Source of the DNA: Temnopleurus reevesii | Taxonomy: Eukaryota > Echinodermata > Echinoidea > Temnopleuroida > Temnopleuridae | DNA: 64,000 nucleotides | NCBI GenBank assembly: GCA_036244855.1 | Contig: BQKZ01002866.1 | Location: forward strand, 14,940-78,939 | Direction of reading: 5' to 3' | Made by a program: the position numbers and the translations under genes | The notes under the pieces: generated by a model | What the model was told of the DNA's origin: nothing | Databases searched by the model: none | The model's input: only the letters and a program-made list of their open reading frames with translations | In this document: positions 1 through 11,732 of the stretch, one piece after another | How positions within the stretch are numbered: the first letter of the stretch is position 1 | Layout of the letters: each line of letters starts with the position of its first letter

Positions 1-110
1 TATGGGTAAATTTCTTGCTGAAGGAAATTAACGCCCTGGGAGAGATTCGAACCACCGACCCTCTAGTTAAGAGGCGAGAGTCCGAACCACTACACCACGA
101 CGCTCCCATT
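1..110 (-). mobile_element. tRNA-derived SINE fragment (head region)
   Basis: Read on the minus strand, bases about 107 to 38 resemble a tRNA with an A-box-like GGTGTAGTGG and a B-box-like GGTTCGAATC, followed by a body segment (CTTCAGCAAG-like) also found in the copies at 23192-23336 and 59991-60290. The anticodon stem has only a 5-base loop and the acceptor and T stems do not pair properly, so this is a retroposon head rather than a tRNA gene. The element is cut by the window start. Confidence 0.65.
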
Positions 111-190
111 ACATAATTCAACAAGACATAATTCAACAACTCATAATGATGTAAAATCATTAAATATCAATATTTTTTTATATTTTTTAG

Positions 191-274
191 ATCAACTCTC
201 CGAGCGACGATGGCGACAGTAGATGTCCGTCGGATTCAGATATCCAATCAGCTTCAGAGGAAAGCAAGAGACAG
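191..274 (+). CDS. R7-family RGS protein, linker exon before the GGL domain
   Basis: An 84-base exon between a T-rich acceptor (ttttttag) and a gtaata donor, open in one frame for 28 residues starting INSPSDDGDS and ending ESKRQ. It is phase 0 at both ends, so it joins directly to the GGL exon at 10377. The Ser/Asp/Glu-rich composition fits the variable acidic linker that separates the DHEX and GGL domains in RGS7-like proteins (vertebrate RGS7 has a Ser/Thr/Pro/Glu-rich stretch here). The linker is poorly conserved, so the call rests on splice sites, phase and position rather than on strong identity. Upstream exons for the DEP and DHEX domains are outside the window. Confidence 0.6.
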
Positions 275-318
275 GTAATACATTAAATAGCTTGGGTTCG
301 CTCACCTAACAAACTTAA

Positions 319-507
319 GGCCTGCTCACACCTTTGTGTTTTTAGCCTCCATCGGCCCAGCATTTTTGAAAATTAAAAACGCTCCCTGGACGCAAGGTAG
401 ACTGACATTCAGCGTACGCTCCTTGAGTGCAAGCCGAATGTCAGTCGACCGTCTGATCAGCGTATACTGTGCGTCCAGGGAGCCACAGGAGAGGTGTGAG
501 TCGGTCT
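319..507. mobile_element. Foldback (MITE-like) element, about 190 bp
   Basis: The outer left end (GCTCACACCT) pairs with the right end (AGGTGTGAG). Inside, GCTCCCTGGACGCA at about 380 pairs with TGCGTCCAGGGAGC at about 470, and GACATTCAGC-like segments pair near the centre. The whole unit can fold into one long hairpin. It has no coding capacity, and I saw only this one copy. Confidence 0.6.
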
Positions 508-1816
508 TAAGGAAACAATTAAAACATATTTTGTTTATTTGCTTATGTAAATTAATTTCATTGATTGGAAGAACAACTCTGTCTAGTTTTAATTGAAAAA
601 ATCTATTGCACTGTTTTGTGCAGATTCGTTTTCATGGAAAACAAATGAACGCCTTTGTATGCTTGCTTGCGTAATGCAATTTTTTTTTTTAGGGGGGGGG
701 GGTTGTGATTACGACTCATTGTAATGCACATGAATATGAAGTTTTATTCAGATTATAGTGCTGACTTCTAAAGCATCAAGTTTGCCAAACTTGGTGCCAA
801 TTTCAAACATAAGACAGATATTATGGCTCGATCAATCACCAATTATGGCCAATATATGCCCAGAATATGAAATCTGTGCTAAGCCTTATGTGCGCAGAAA
901 TATACAAAGAAGACGCTTGACTCAACATTGGATTTTTCTTTGCCTTGTGTTGATGTACATAAAAGGATGCATCAGCCAAGCGTTTCCCCTGCCTGTATCT
1001 GCACTCAGCCCTTTTTTTCAATTTCCTATGCAATGGGCATATATTGGCAATACAATCATCTGATTAAGCCTCCAGAAGCTAATGAACAGATGTATCATGT
1101 TTACTTTATAGATCAGGGATACTGACCTCGTTTTTGGTTCATTTTTCAAATATATTTTCTTTTTTGTTTTTGGTACTCTGCTAATTTTTGGTATTATGTA
1201 CATTTTTTTATTGTTTAATATATACTGCCTATAAGTTGTAGAATATTTTAATTGACATAATTCAGATATTTGACAAGTTTGTGTATGTGGTATTTCTAAT
1301 TCTAATTTGTTTTCCTTACCATCTTTCATTTTTCTGAAATATGTAATTTCTATTTTCAGTTTGGTAATTGATATACATCCTTCTTACCATTTTCATTAAA
1401 CCATGATAATGAACACTTGCCAACAAATATTAGGCATTGCTAAAATGTAATAAAAATTGAAATATTTCACATAAATATATTGATATAGATAACTGCTGCT
1501 TTAAGAATTACGACCAAAAACAATTTCATTGTCGCAATTATTAACGTTGGGTTAAAACTATGATAAGATACAGAATTAATGTGTTGGAATTGATGTGATT
1601 TTTCAAATAATCATGCAGCTCTTGTTAATGACATCGATGAATGCTTATATAATAACATTACAGCATTAATGGATATCAGATGCAACAAAAATGTATGGCT
1701 AGCTTTTATTTGTGCAGCTTTGCTTATTAAGCTTTACGAAAAAAATGCTGAAATTTTTCAACGCCCGGCAAATGGAAATGGCAAATGCACTTGTGCTTAA
1801 TAGCCATATGAATATA

Positions 1817-2325
1817 TACCATATGTCCCAAAAAAAATGACAACGGGGCTTTCAGGATTAATAACTTTTGAAAATGAATATGAAAATAAATGCAGTTTGG
1901 CATGTCAAACATATAACTATTCACCTATATCTGGTGAAAATTTTAGGAAATTTGCTTCAGTGGTTAGAAAGAAATGACGCTTTTTGTAGCAGATGTCATA
2001 ATTCCGTTCTGCACAAGTTTGTGAGGACGGAGACGTGTAAAGCACAATGGTTACTTCAACTTCCAATGGTTCACTGGTCAAAATGAATGTTACTGTTTTT
2101 GTTTTGGGTCTCTATCCTCACAAACTTGTGCAGAACGGAATTATGACATCCGATACAAAAAGCGTCATTTCTTTGTAACCGCTCAAGCATATCTCCTAAA
2201 ATTTTCACCAGATATAGGTGAATAGTTATATATTTGACATGCCAAACCGCATCTATTTTCATATTCATTTTCAAAAGTTATTAATCCTGAAAGCCCCGTT
2301 GTCATTTTTTTGGGGACATATGGTA
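1817..2325. mobile_element. Large foldback element with arms of about 215 bp
   Basis: Bases 1817-2033 and 2111-2325 are near-perfect inverted copies around a loop of about 77 bases (2034-2110). The outer ends are TACCATATGTCCC and GGGACATATGGTA. Open frames on the two arms mirror one another and are by-products of the palindrome. Such long-armed hairpins are typical of nonautonomous foldback DNA elements. Confidence 0.75.
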
Positions 2326-3029
2326 CAGTGAAAAACAAGGAAACTTTGGGGTGAATATACTTGGTTAGCATGCTTGGACAGTGGACATTGTGAGTTTTGG
2401 TGACGGTTGCTAAATTTGTTTATGTTCGATATATATCACACAAAATAATTCTATCAGAGAAAAAAAGAGATCACATTTTGTATTTAAGTTAAGTGACTTT
2501 TGGGAAATATAACCTCTAGAGGTCAATACAAAGACAAAGAACTATCTTGATGAATTTTGTGAATTTCCTACTGTTATAGAAGTTTGTGTATACGTTTGAC
2601 AAAATTGAATAGAAATTAAACATTCTAATCATCAAATTGGCGATTCATTACGCAAGTTCACAGTGTAAAAGATATTGATTATTTTGATAATATTGTGTTC
2701 AGCCTAAATGTTTTTATATATAATTAGTGAATTTAAATACCGACTATTAATCTCTTGACTTCATGAAATTGTTTTCTTTTCACTTGACTAGTCAGAGCAC
2801 CCTGGCTATGAAACAACTCACTCAAAAAATCATTCTTATTATTCTAATGTCATTTAAAGGCATGTTTTTATGATTTAAAATTGTCATCCAATAACAATTG
2901 CAAATTTATAACTCAAGAAGTCAACATCTTCATAAGACAGCAAATTGATGATTGATTTTTTTTTTCACCTCACTCTGGTTGGAATGAGTGGTTTCTTTAT
3001 TTCCGGTGCATTGATCTATATTTTTTTCT

Positions 3030-3419
3030 CTTCTCTTTCACTTTTTCTTCCCTTTTCTCTCCTTCTGCTATTGTTGAATGTTTTGTAAACCGCGTTATCA
3101 TATGTTTGTCACGACCCCTGTTCATACTTCATTGTACCTCATTATTATTTGACCTCTACTGTGAATTGCCTCTTGTTCTGTCCTCTTTGTTGTTTATTTT
3201 TTTGTTGCATGCATCTTTGTTTTTGTTGTATGCTACACTTATATGTGTCTTCTCTTTCATTTTATCTTCTTGATACCATTTATCTTTTGTTCCTTTTTTC
3301 TGGAACCACATCTTTTCTTTCCTTTTTGTGTAATCTGTATGTCTCTCTAAATATCTATCCCAATCTTTTTCTCTACTTCTACCACTCCTTTCCTATTTTT
3401 TTCTGCTCTCTTTGTCTCT

Positions 3420-3459
<40 letters not shown>

Positions 3460-3615
3460 CCGGTCTTGCTGTACTACTTCTCTCCTCTCCCTTGTCTACA
3501 CCTTCTTTCCCTCTCTGTCTTTCCCCCTCTCTCTCTCTCTCTCTCTCTCCCTATCTTACCCGGTCTTGCTGTACTACTTCTCTCCTCTCCCTTGTCTACA
3601 CCTTCTTTCCCTCTT

Positions 3616-3652
<37 letters not shown>

Positions 3653-3955
3653 ATCTTACCCTGTCTTGCTGTACTACTTCTCTCCTCTCCCTTGTCTACA
3701 ATTTCTTTCCCTCTCTGTCTTTCCCTCTCTATCTTTGTCTCTCTCTACTCTCCCTTCATTCCTCTTATCTCTTTTCCTAAAAATTCATTGTCTGTACCTC
3801 TCCCTCCCTCTTTTCAAAATTGTCTCACTGTGTCTGTGGATCTGTCTCTACCTAATCTTGTTACTATATACCTTTCTCTGTATGTATGTTTCTCTTTCTA
3901 TTTGTGTGTGGGTGTTTGTCTCCTTCTCTGTCTGTCTCTCTCCATTCATTTTCAA

Positions 3956-3995
<40 letters not shown>

Positions 3996-4075
3996 GATCT
4001 CTGTCTCCACCATTCATCTCTTATTCTATCGATTCCACCACCATCATCATCATCATCCTCATGATCATCATCCTC
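3030..4075. repeat. Pyrimidine-rich low-complexity tract with three CT-linked tandem units
   Basis: The tract is about 1 kb of C/T-rich DNA. Between about 3420 and 3720 three units of about 110 bp repeat. Each has a (CT)n run followed by a shared segment containing CGGTCTTGCTGTACTACTTC or close to it and CTTGTCTACACC. A further (CT)n run lies at 3961-3993 and a (CAT)/(CCT) run at 4040-4085. Long leucine/serine frames on the plus strand and glutamate/arginine frames on the minus strand arise from the repeat and are not proteins. Confidence 0.85.
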
Positions 4076-4104
4076 CTCCTCATCGTGTGATTGGTCTCCA
4101 ACAG

Positions 4105-4170
4105 GAGTCTTCTCATCACCATCATCTGCACTTTGCATGTTGTTCACCAATTCTCTTCCTCACTCGTAAG
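4105..4170 (+). other. Candidate cassette exon, phase 0 to phase 0 (tentative)
   Basis: Sixty-six open bases lie between an acceptor (CTCCAACAG) and a good donor (AAG|GTATGT). They read ESSHHHHLHFACC... and end in LTRK. Both flanking R7 RGS exons are phase 0, so inclusion would keep the frame and add 22 residues to the DHEX-GGL linker. The sequence sits on the edge of a CAT-rich microsatellite and has no recognised homologue, so chance is a real alternative. Confidence 0.2.
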
Positions 4171-4281
4171 GTATGTATGAAACTCATGCAGTGGCATGTG
4201 CTGCACCTACAAGGACAATGTATGTTCCTGAAAAATGATTACATTCTGACGTTTGGCACTGATAACTTGAAAAGTTATAAA

Positions 4282-4439
4282 AACACGATATAAACTATTT
4301 CTGTACAATAGATTGAGTTAAAGGACAATAGATCAATATGCTGTGAATTGAACTGTGCTGACATAACAATTAATAGCCGGTTCTGATTTGAACAGAACTA
4401 CAAAGGAACATTGAATATGGAAATAGTTTATATCGTGTT
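4282..4439. mobile_element. 158-bp MITE, AACACGATATAAACTATTT family, copy 1
   Basis: The termini AACACGATATAAACTATTTC and its inverse at the right end bound an internal segment related to 8328-8496 and 10647-10808, including a shared CAATAGATC and a GCCGGTTC-like motif. It is short and noncoding. Confidence 0.75.
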
Positions 4440-5375
4440 TAAATTGATCTGAATGACATTTAGAGAGAAATGAGCTCAAAGACTTTGCTAATATTGCTAA
4501 GCATATTTCATGAAAATAATATTTAAAGACAATTTGGTTTTGCAATGATGATAAATATGTTAAGCTATTTTGTATGATAGAAAGATCACATTTCCTTGAG
4601 CAATTTGATACCAAACCCATTTTCACAAAAAGGGATTGTGTCATTTTATCACTGGACCCTCAATTTGAGAATATAAAGTTTTAACATTATCTATTAAATT
4701 TTACAGAAAACCAAATTTAATTCTGTTCAGTAGTCATTAAGAAATGTAGGTCCATGTCTTCCAAGATTGAGACAAGTTTGCTCTTTCTGAGCAAGAACAA
4801 AATGAACAAAGTTGTAAGTCACAATGACAAAAATTAACAAAAATTAAGAGAAATGGACTTATGACATGCTTTTCTACTCTCTCTGTAACAACTGAAGCAA
4901 ATCAAATTTAATGCAAAATACAACTTATCAGTCACATTTTTGGAATGCAACTTATTAATCACATTTTCATACCAAAAAAATACAATTTTTTGATTGATTC
5001 ATTATTTTTAATAAGGTTATAAATGCCGAGATTCTGATTGTGATCATTTGACGGACCTACAGTATTTTACGCATGATACGTAATCTTAGTCTTGCTGGTG
5101 ATTTGTTCATTTTGAATTCACTCCATCTTCATCATCTGTCTAAGTGGGAACCTTTAAAGAACTATTTACGCCTTGCCATGCCATCAAAATGGCCTAAGCA
5201 CAACATTTTATTCCTCAAAATCTACTTATCCTTTCTGGCACTGTTTGATGTATTTAAATGCTCTTCAATGTGATTTAAACTTAATTATCTAAGGCTACCT
5301 AATTGTTGCATAATCAAAATATCAAAGAGGGCCCAAGGATAGCCCCAGCAGAAGGGCCAGCATACACAATGGCAC

Positions 5376-5619
5376 GTATTCTGATGTCAGGTTTAACTTA
5401 AACTAGAGTTTAAATATGTGGTTGAAGTATGAGAAGCCAAAAGAGGCGTGAATCTATAACAGTCAATGTTCAATAGTTTTCTACATTATTAGAGCATGGG
5501 AAAAGAGAGCAGTTAACATACGAATTATACATTATAAATAAAGTTTTGGCACTTTTGGCTACCCATACTTAAACCACAGATTTAGACCAGGGTTAACTTA
5601 AACCTCGCTATCGGAATAC
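5376..5619. mobile_element. Foldback element, about 244 bp
   Basis: The left arm (GTATTCTGAT, then GTTTAACTTAAAC, then GAAGCCAAAAG) is matched inverted by the right arm (CTTTTGGCTACCC, then GTTAACTTAAACC, then CGGAATAC). The arms are about 70 bp around an AT-rich centre of about 100 bp. There is no coding potential. Confidence 0.65.
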
Positions 5620-6498
5620 AGGCCAATGTGTATGCTTTACATGCAAATTAACATCATTTGGCATACACTGATTTGTGTTGGACTTACAAACAAGATACAA
5701 CATTGGAGTAGGATTTTAACTTCTAAGGCCCTTGTGTTAGAAAGGTAATGACATTTCCTTCAAGAGAAAATAGTTCATTTTCTTGAATTTGTTTACTGAA
5801 TTTCTTAACTATCTCCTCCATCAATTTTAACCCTCTTCATCATATAGATTCAACAATCTTTTTTTTTTATTCAACTTTGATTCAACTTGAAAATGTAGCT
5901 ACCCCCTTCATCATGTATTGTGTGCACATCAATTTTATCTTCAAAACATCGTTGCAAAAGTGTATGAAAAAAGTGACCATAAGTCATTCATCTGCCTGTT
6001 AGCAATTTTATGAAAGAAGGAATAGTTTAGGGAATTTAGAAATATTGCTGTCTAAACATTTTCAGGAGTGTATATGTATAAAATATTTCGATCCATATCT
6101 TGATGTGATGAATTCATAGAAGCAATTAGTTTGGTTTGTTGTGCTTTTGCTGTGCAGTATCATGATGGTAAATTATGTATGGGAATAAAATCAAGATAAT
6201 AGATGACTATATTACACCATTGGAAATCTGGAATTGCATATTAATAGTATTAAACTTTTAGGACAATCTAGTAGTCATATACTTTTCTTAGTGATATTTG
6301 AATACTGCATTTTAAATGTAGAACTTTCTTGGAAGAAAAATATTGGTAATGTGAGCTGTAGATTGTAATAGACTTGTATGCAAGTATAGTCATCAATATA
6401 TATTTTGTGTGTGCAACAAATGCTTTATATGCTTAGCATACTGTAAAGTGCAAACCCTCCTGCAGCTTAATGCCATGCTTTACATAGAAATTAATTAA

Positions 6499-7088
6499 AG
6501 GGGAATTACACCCAGACAATAATCTACTGTCAGTAAATGAAGAAAAATCAAATGAACAAACTGTGAAAATTTGAGCAAAATCGGATAATCCGTTCAAAAG
6601 ATATGAATTTTCAAAGTTATCATTTCCACCTGTGCCGGGCATCCTTAAATTGGCAACGTATAGCTAATTAGCATAATCTGTGATGTCATACATGGAGTAG
6701 TCCTCGTTCACTTTGTATATAAATTTATCGAAAATGGATCAATATCATATTTGAAATGAGGAATCAACACCGTTCTTTCTGGAATGATTGCAGAATTGAT
6801 ATGGCTATAATATATTCAAACGACAAAACAAAATGTTGTCTACTTTTCTAGAAAAAGAGGAAAATGTGAAATTTTGTGTACAAAGTGAATGGAGAGTTAT
6901 CCATGTTGGCAGCCAGTTTGTACCTGTACGTTTGCCAATTTAAGGAGCCCATGAAGGGTGTAAATCAAAACTTTGAAAATTCATGACTTTTGAATGGATT
7001 ATCCGATTTTGCTCAAATTTTCACAGATTGAGCATTGTATTTTTCTGCATCCACTGAGAGCACATCAATGTCTGGGTGAAGTTTCCCT
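6499..7088. mobile_element. TTAA-flanked MITE, AGGGGAA-terminus family, about 590 bp
   Basis: It begins AGGGGAATTACACCCAGACA after TTAA (6495-6498) and ends with an inverted match (TGTCTGGGTGAAG...CCCT) before TTGA (7089-7092), a one-base variant of TTAA. Both arms carry the subterminal motif CCGATTTTGCTCAAA or its inverse, shared with the elements at 7093, 19956, 27544, 28599 and 30932. A TTAA target duplication is the mark of piggyBac-type transposition, and no transposase is encoded. Confidence 0.75.
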
Positions 7089-7092
7089 TTGA

Positions 7093-7697
7093 AGACTTGG
7101 TATGGGCTAGACAACTCTTGCTTTAATTAAAAGCAGAAAAATGAGACAAACAGATCTAAAAAAAGATTGAAGTGAATCCGACAGGACATAAGAAAGTTAT
7201 GAATAATTCAATGATATGACTGAACAGTGATAATTCATAAATTACTGTACACAGTAGGACGTAACACGTGACTTTTAGCATATGACGTGGATCATGCACT
7301 TTCTGACTGTTAGCTTATTATAACTTATTAAACTTAAAAAATCAGTTTTAATCTGTCACACTTATTTTCTTTAAATATTCAAAATGTTGAATCAATAAAT
7401 GTGTCTCAACCCATGTATATATCAACAAAAAAACTTTAATGGGGGGTTGCCTGGTTGAAAAGTGAGGGTTTCAAAACAATAAGAATAATAAACAACTTGC
7501 AAAGAAGTGCATGATATAAGTCATAATCACGTGGCCCAACGTTGCCAATTTGACTGATTACAACTATTGTGTTATATAATTGAAATACTCATAACTTTCT
7601 TATTTGTTGTGCGATTTCCTTCAAACTTTTTTAAATCTGTTCGTCTGATTTTTCTGCTTTCAATCAACACAAGATTTTCCTGGCCCAGACCAAGTCT
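7093..7697. mobile_element. TTAA-flanked MITE, AGACTTGGT-terminus type, about 605 bp
   Basis: The termini AGACTTGGTATGGGC and GGCCCAGACCAAGTCT are inverted repeats. The right flank is TTAA (7698-7701). The left flank is the TTGA that also ends the preceding element, so the two elements abut on a single target tetranucleotide. Subterminal segments resembling GATTTTGCTCAAA are degenerate but recognisable. Confidence 0.65.
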
Positions 7698-8327
7698 TTA
7701 AACCCTAATTATGATTGCCATCCCAATTCGAAAAGAGCTTTACCAAAAATTTGCAACCCCACATCAAAATTTCCTGTGCACAATCTGCAATCCTAATTTC
7801 ATTGCGTTAGGGCTCAGTCTCATATTTGCTTTTATAACTGATGCATGATCAGTATACCTAAAATGAAAAATATTAACACCTGTCCCAGAAAGGAAGATGC
7901 TTGACTGATGTTGAATTTGTGTGGTAAATGCATGTGTCAGCTAAGCATATCCCCACATATTACCATATTTTCAAATATATAATTGCTGGAAAAATTAGCT
8001 ATAAATGCAAGTTTGTGACCGGGCCGTTACCACTTGCAGACTCGACACCCCTCCCCAATTAACGGTAGTTTGCAAACGAAGACCAAAATCAAGGTAGTCC
8101 ATTAAGTGCCATCTACAAGTTGGGAGTAGTTGTCTGGAGTGAAAAACTAACACAGCTACCAGCATCTATTTAGGCTCGCAAGTTGGTAGCTGGTAGTCTT
8201 GATCCCCAGACACAGCTACTTTCACTTATAGGAGTCACTAAATTGACTGCCTAAATTTCATTTTTGTATGTACTTGTGCAAAATAGTATGGAAATATAGC
8301 AAGAAGCTACGTTCTAGAATCATTTGT

Positions 8328-8496
8328 AACACGATATGAACTATTTTCGCAAAGTTAAGTCGAACGCAGACAATAGATCCGTACACAGTGTATTCAAGTG
8401 TGCAGACACAACAATGACAAGCCGGCTCCGATTTCAGTAGCATTACAAGAACCATTGAAATTGCATTAGACTATCGAAAATAGTTTATATCGTGTT
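8328..8496. mobile_element. 169-bp MITE, AACACGATATAAACTATTT family, copy 2
   Basis: It starts AACACGATATGAACTATTTT and ends with the inverse, AAAATAGTTTATATCGTGTT. The interior contains CAATAGATCCGTAC and GCCGGCTCCGATTT, which match copies 1 and 3. Confidence 0.8.
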
Positions 8497-9318
8497 TTGT
8501 GTCAATAACAATTCATGTTACAACGATAACGCTTGGTATTTATCTGCATACAGTCACATTTAAGCCTAAAGAGCTTTACTTTCATATGAAGATGTTCATA
8601 CTGTTAGACCCTTCTGACAAAGTGTTTCTAGTGATGTAATTTGTCCGCCATTATGGAAAACTACTAATGAGCCTCCAATGTTTTCATCTTCTACATTAGG
8701 CCCTAAAAATCTTGTTTGGAGGCCCTAAACCGAATGAACCTCTGAAAATGGCTCATCCTAAACCATCTTTCATTTTTTCCACTCAAATTAAAAAAAAAAA
8801 AATCACAGTATAATTATACGAAAAACTTGAACATCATTTTCAGACATTCAGTGGACTTTTACTCCAATGCAGGTCTTATTGTAAGAATTTCTTTGTCACT
8901 CACCAGCTATTTTCACACAAAATTTCCATCCGATTGCATTACGTGTTTGTAAAAAGTATTTTAGCAGTAAGTAGATAGTTGTAGATAGGTTCAAAGTAGA
9001 ATCACATTTTGCAAGTAGAAAAAAGGACAATTCTAGTATCAGAAGTCTTCCCAAACATCCAACATTCCTTCACTATCTTTCAATCACAAAAGTTCTTCCA
9101 GTAGTATAGCAGGTTCAATTGTTTTATTTTCAGTTACAGCATAAAAAGGTGTGTTGTTCATATGAGTTTAGTATCTTTGACTGCATTCACATTAGTTCTG
9201 TTTTCAAAACTCCAAGAGTTTTGTGTATATTGCACGGATTGTAGTGGATATTCCTTACTAGTTTACTAATACATACTTAAATACAAATAGGGTTTACACT
9301 GAGAGACCAAACCTTTAA

Positions 9319-9653
9319 CGCCGAAGTACAGTTTTGGTAAAAGCAAATATTTTTATCGCCAGATATTGTCTTCAAATCTATATGAAATGAAATATAGTAT
9401 CATAAACATATTGCACAAAAGATTGTGCGAAAAGTGAACGAGTTTGGGAAAAGCTATAACCCAAAATGTGCAAAATAATGCTATAACCGAGAGAGGGCGC
9501 TAAATATGATTTAAAGGTCAAATTCAAATTTTCAAAAGAATCAGTTCGTAAAAAAATATGCTATGGTCTCAACATGTGTATAAGAATTACATGTCATGAT
9601 TAACATCCCCCAAATTCACATTTCTTCATCTTTATCAAAACTATACTTGGGCT
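9319..9653. mobile_element. TTAA-flanked MITE, AGCCCAAGTATAGTTTTGGTA family, copy 1
   Basis: It is flanked by TTAA at 9315-9318 and 9654-9657. The left end GAAGTACAGTTTTGGTAAA is inverted at the right end as TCAAAACTATACTTGGGCT. The interior (CACAAAAGATTGTGC, GAACGAGTTTGGGAAAAG, GAGAGAGGGCGCTAAA) is shared, in inverse orientation, with 11733-12192 and 53635-54146. It is noncoding. Confidence 0.8.
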
Positions 9654-9699
9654 TTAAGGTTTCAGAAACGTTGACAGTCCTTCTGAAGCTTAATTATAT

Positions 9700-9960
9700 G
9701 TGCAGTGCAAAGGCAAATTGATCAACTCGCCAAGGCGCCTTGTCTTGGTTGGAAGGGTGAGAAGGGAACTCGTACAAACTTGCCTTGGCACCTTTTTTAA
9801 GAAGAGAATGCAAGAAGGCAATTTTTACTAACTCGCCTTGGTTCCTTTAATCGGGCGAGAATGTGAGAAGGCAAATTGTAAAAAAATTGCCTTGGCGCCT
9901 TGTTTAAGTCAAGGCAAGAAGGTAACTTGTACAAACTTGCCTTCGGTGGTACTTTCATAG
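9700..9960. repeat. Minisatellite, about four units of about 62 bp
   Basis: The segment CTTGCCTTGG(C/T)(A/G)CCTT with AGAAGGCAAnTTGTAnAAAC recurs about every 60 bases from 9709 to 9950. The units have diverged, and there is no open frame of note. Confidence 0.7.
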
Positions 9961-10376
9961 TTTCTGAAACATTAAGGTTTCAGCTCTTAGTGTGAATTCT
10001 ATTAGAATTATACCCTGTTTAAAACCGGGATTTTAATTTTCAAACTAATTTGATCAAGACAAGATCCTAGCTATTTTCAGTATTAGTTCAAAGAAATATT
10101 AAAGCAGGGACTAGTTATCTGATTAGAGTCTATACTGATACAACATGTATTTCTAGACAGATCTGATCATTAAAAAAAACCCCGGTAAAACTGTTCCTCA
10201 TATTTGCTAAATATCAATGATCATCACCACATCAGTTGATAGATCATATTCATATCTTTCACACACACATATATACATATATACTACTCACATGTTTTTA
10301 GGCTATATTCCAGTATTATTTATGTAATTTTCTAAACATAATATCATTCAAGAATTCCATATGATTTTTTTTACAG

Positions 10377-10438
10377 GTTGAGATGTTGAAAGCAAGATTA
10401 GAAAAGAGGCAGTATAAGACGTCCAAGGTAGCAGAACT
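10377..10438 (+). CDS. R7-family RGS protein, GGL-domain exon 1
   Basis: A 62-base exon with acceptor ttttttttacag and donor CT|gtaagt. It encodes 20 residues, VEMLKARLEKRQYKTSKVAE, plus two bases of the next codon. This is the N-terminal helix of the G-gamma-like (GGL) domain, through which all R7 RGS proteins bind Gbeta5. The (K/R)xSKVAE-L core matches the RGS7/RGS6 pattern in which this helix is followed by a YxEYDxFL segment, and that segment is supplied by the next exon. The exon enters in phase 0 from 274 and leaves with two bases, which the exon at 22922 completes to Leu. Confidence 0.85.
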
Positions 10439-10646
10439 GTAAGTACATGAAAAGAGGATGATGATAACCATATTTTGTTCTTGAGGTGCTGTAACACCTT
10501 AAAGGATGCATATAGAGAAGGCATTGGAGTGTCCTTTTCTTGTAATTCAAGGTTATTTATTTAAAATACATCATTCTGAGATACTTCAGTTCTAAGAGTG
10601 TCAAGTGAATGTCAAATTTTGAAATCGCATGAGTTTGTTTGCTGTT

Positions 10647-10808
10647 TAAAAAACATTCGAATGTCGAATGTCGATTCAATGCTCCTTTGGAATGCTATTC
10701 AAATCGGAACTGGCTTGTGATTGTTCTGTCAGCACAGTTCAATATACGGCGTACGGATCTATTGTCCCATGGCCCACTATATTTTAAGGAAATAGTTTAT
10801 ATCATGTT
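10647..10808. mobile_element. MITE related to the AACACGATATAAACTATTT family, copy 3 (degenerate left end)
   Basis: The right end GAAATAGTTTATATCATGTT and internal motifs (ACAGTTCAAT, CGGATCTATTGTCC, AATCGGAACTGGC) match the copies at 4282 and 8328. The left terminus is degraded. Confidence 0.6.
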
Positions 10809-11732
10809 AAAATGATTTTCAATATTACCTCCAGGATTTATCTTCTTTATGCTGTCTTATTGTCTTTGGAGTATAGAATGCCTGCAACATTGTTTGATGT
10901 AATATCTATTTGTTCTTTCAAAAAGGCTTTTAATATTATTACCAGGATATTTTTCTCCTGACTTAATGAAGTACAAGTACATTGACATTCTAGAATATTT
11001 TTAACATATAGCAAATTCATGGTATGCAATGGGGGGGGGNACATCTGTTCAGGTAACTACAGCAATAATGATAATAATAATAATGATAATGATAATAGTA
11101 ATAATGATAATAATGATGATAATACATATAGCTAGAGGCTCTTCTTCCTATAAATAAGAGTATTATTTATTCCAGGCATTTTTAGTTTTTAAAAATGTTT
11201 ATTGACACATCACATGAACCCTTATATTTAATGATTCTACTGCTTTTTGGAACATGTGATTATGTGGGGACATTTTCGTAGAAGAATAAAACTAATATAT
11301 CCTGTGCTTTTCAGACATGAAATTGCTATGAAGGATTACACACATGTGTAGTGCACATGGCTAGTTGTAATCATCTTAAGAATACTTCCTGGAGCTGTAA
11401 ATTACCTGTATATTTTTTTATTTTGTATACCGTATTAAGTTTGGTAAGCCACTTAACCCACGAAACCCAAGACATCCTTTGCAATTTAATAACCATTTCA
11501 TAGGGTATTTTAAAGACATTGGTATACCAGCAAATTGAACATGCTAGCATTGTATATCCCCCTACATTGAGAACCCAGAACATGTAAGAATTATGACACA
11601 AGAGGGCAGCATGCGTATTTGAATTGAAAGACCTTTTGCAACTGCTCTGGTCAAATCACGTTGTCAATTACCACAGTTACATTTCACGCATTACATGATT
11701 GATGTAACAGCAACAAATAAATGAAACATTAA

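Larger units (their letters stand above)
275..10376 (+). other. Intron of the R7 RGS gene, rich in repeats
   Basis: A 10.1 kb interval between two phase-0 exons. It holds the foldback and TTAA elements, CT-rich tandem repeats and minisatellite listed separately. The remaining stretches (about 520-1810, 2330-3030, 4440-5370, 5620-6490, 7700-8320 and 8500-9310) are AT-rich sequence in which I see no exon or RNA gene. Bases 8641-8790 hold one copy of a dispersed repeat also present at 33281-33440 and 44390-44520. Confidence 0.7.

Noticed and set aside
38..107. tRNA gene on the minus strand
   Set aside because: A- and B-box-like motifs are present, but the anticodon arm has a 5-base loop and the acceptor and T stems do not pair. 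The following sequence is a SINE body seen elsewhere in the window.
3149..4090. Long plus-strand open frame of leucine/serine residues, with overlapping frames in other phases
   Set aside because: It is produced by (CT)n and CTTTCC-type repeats. All frames of the tract stay open and no domain is visible.
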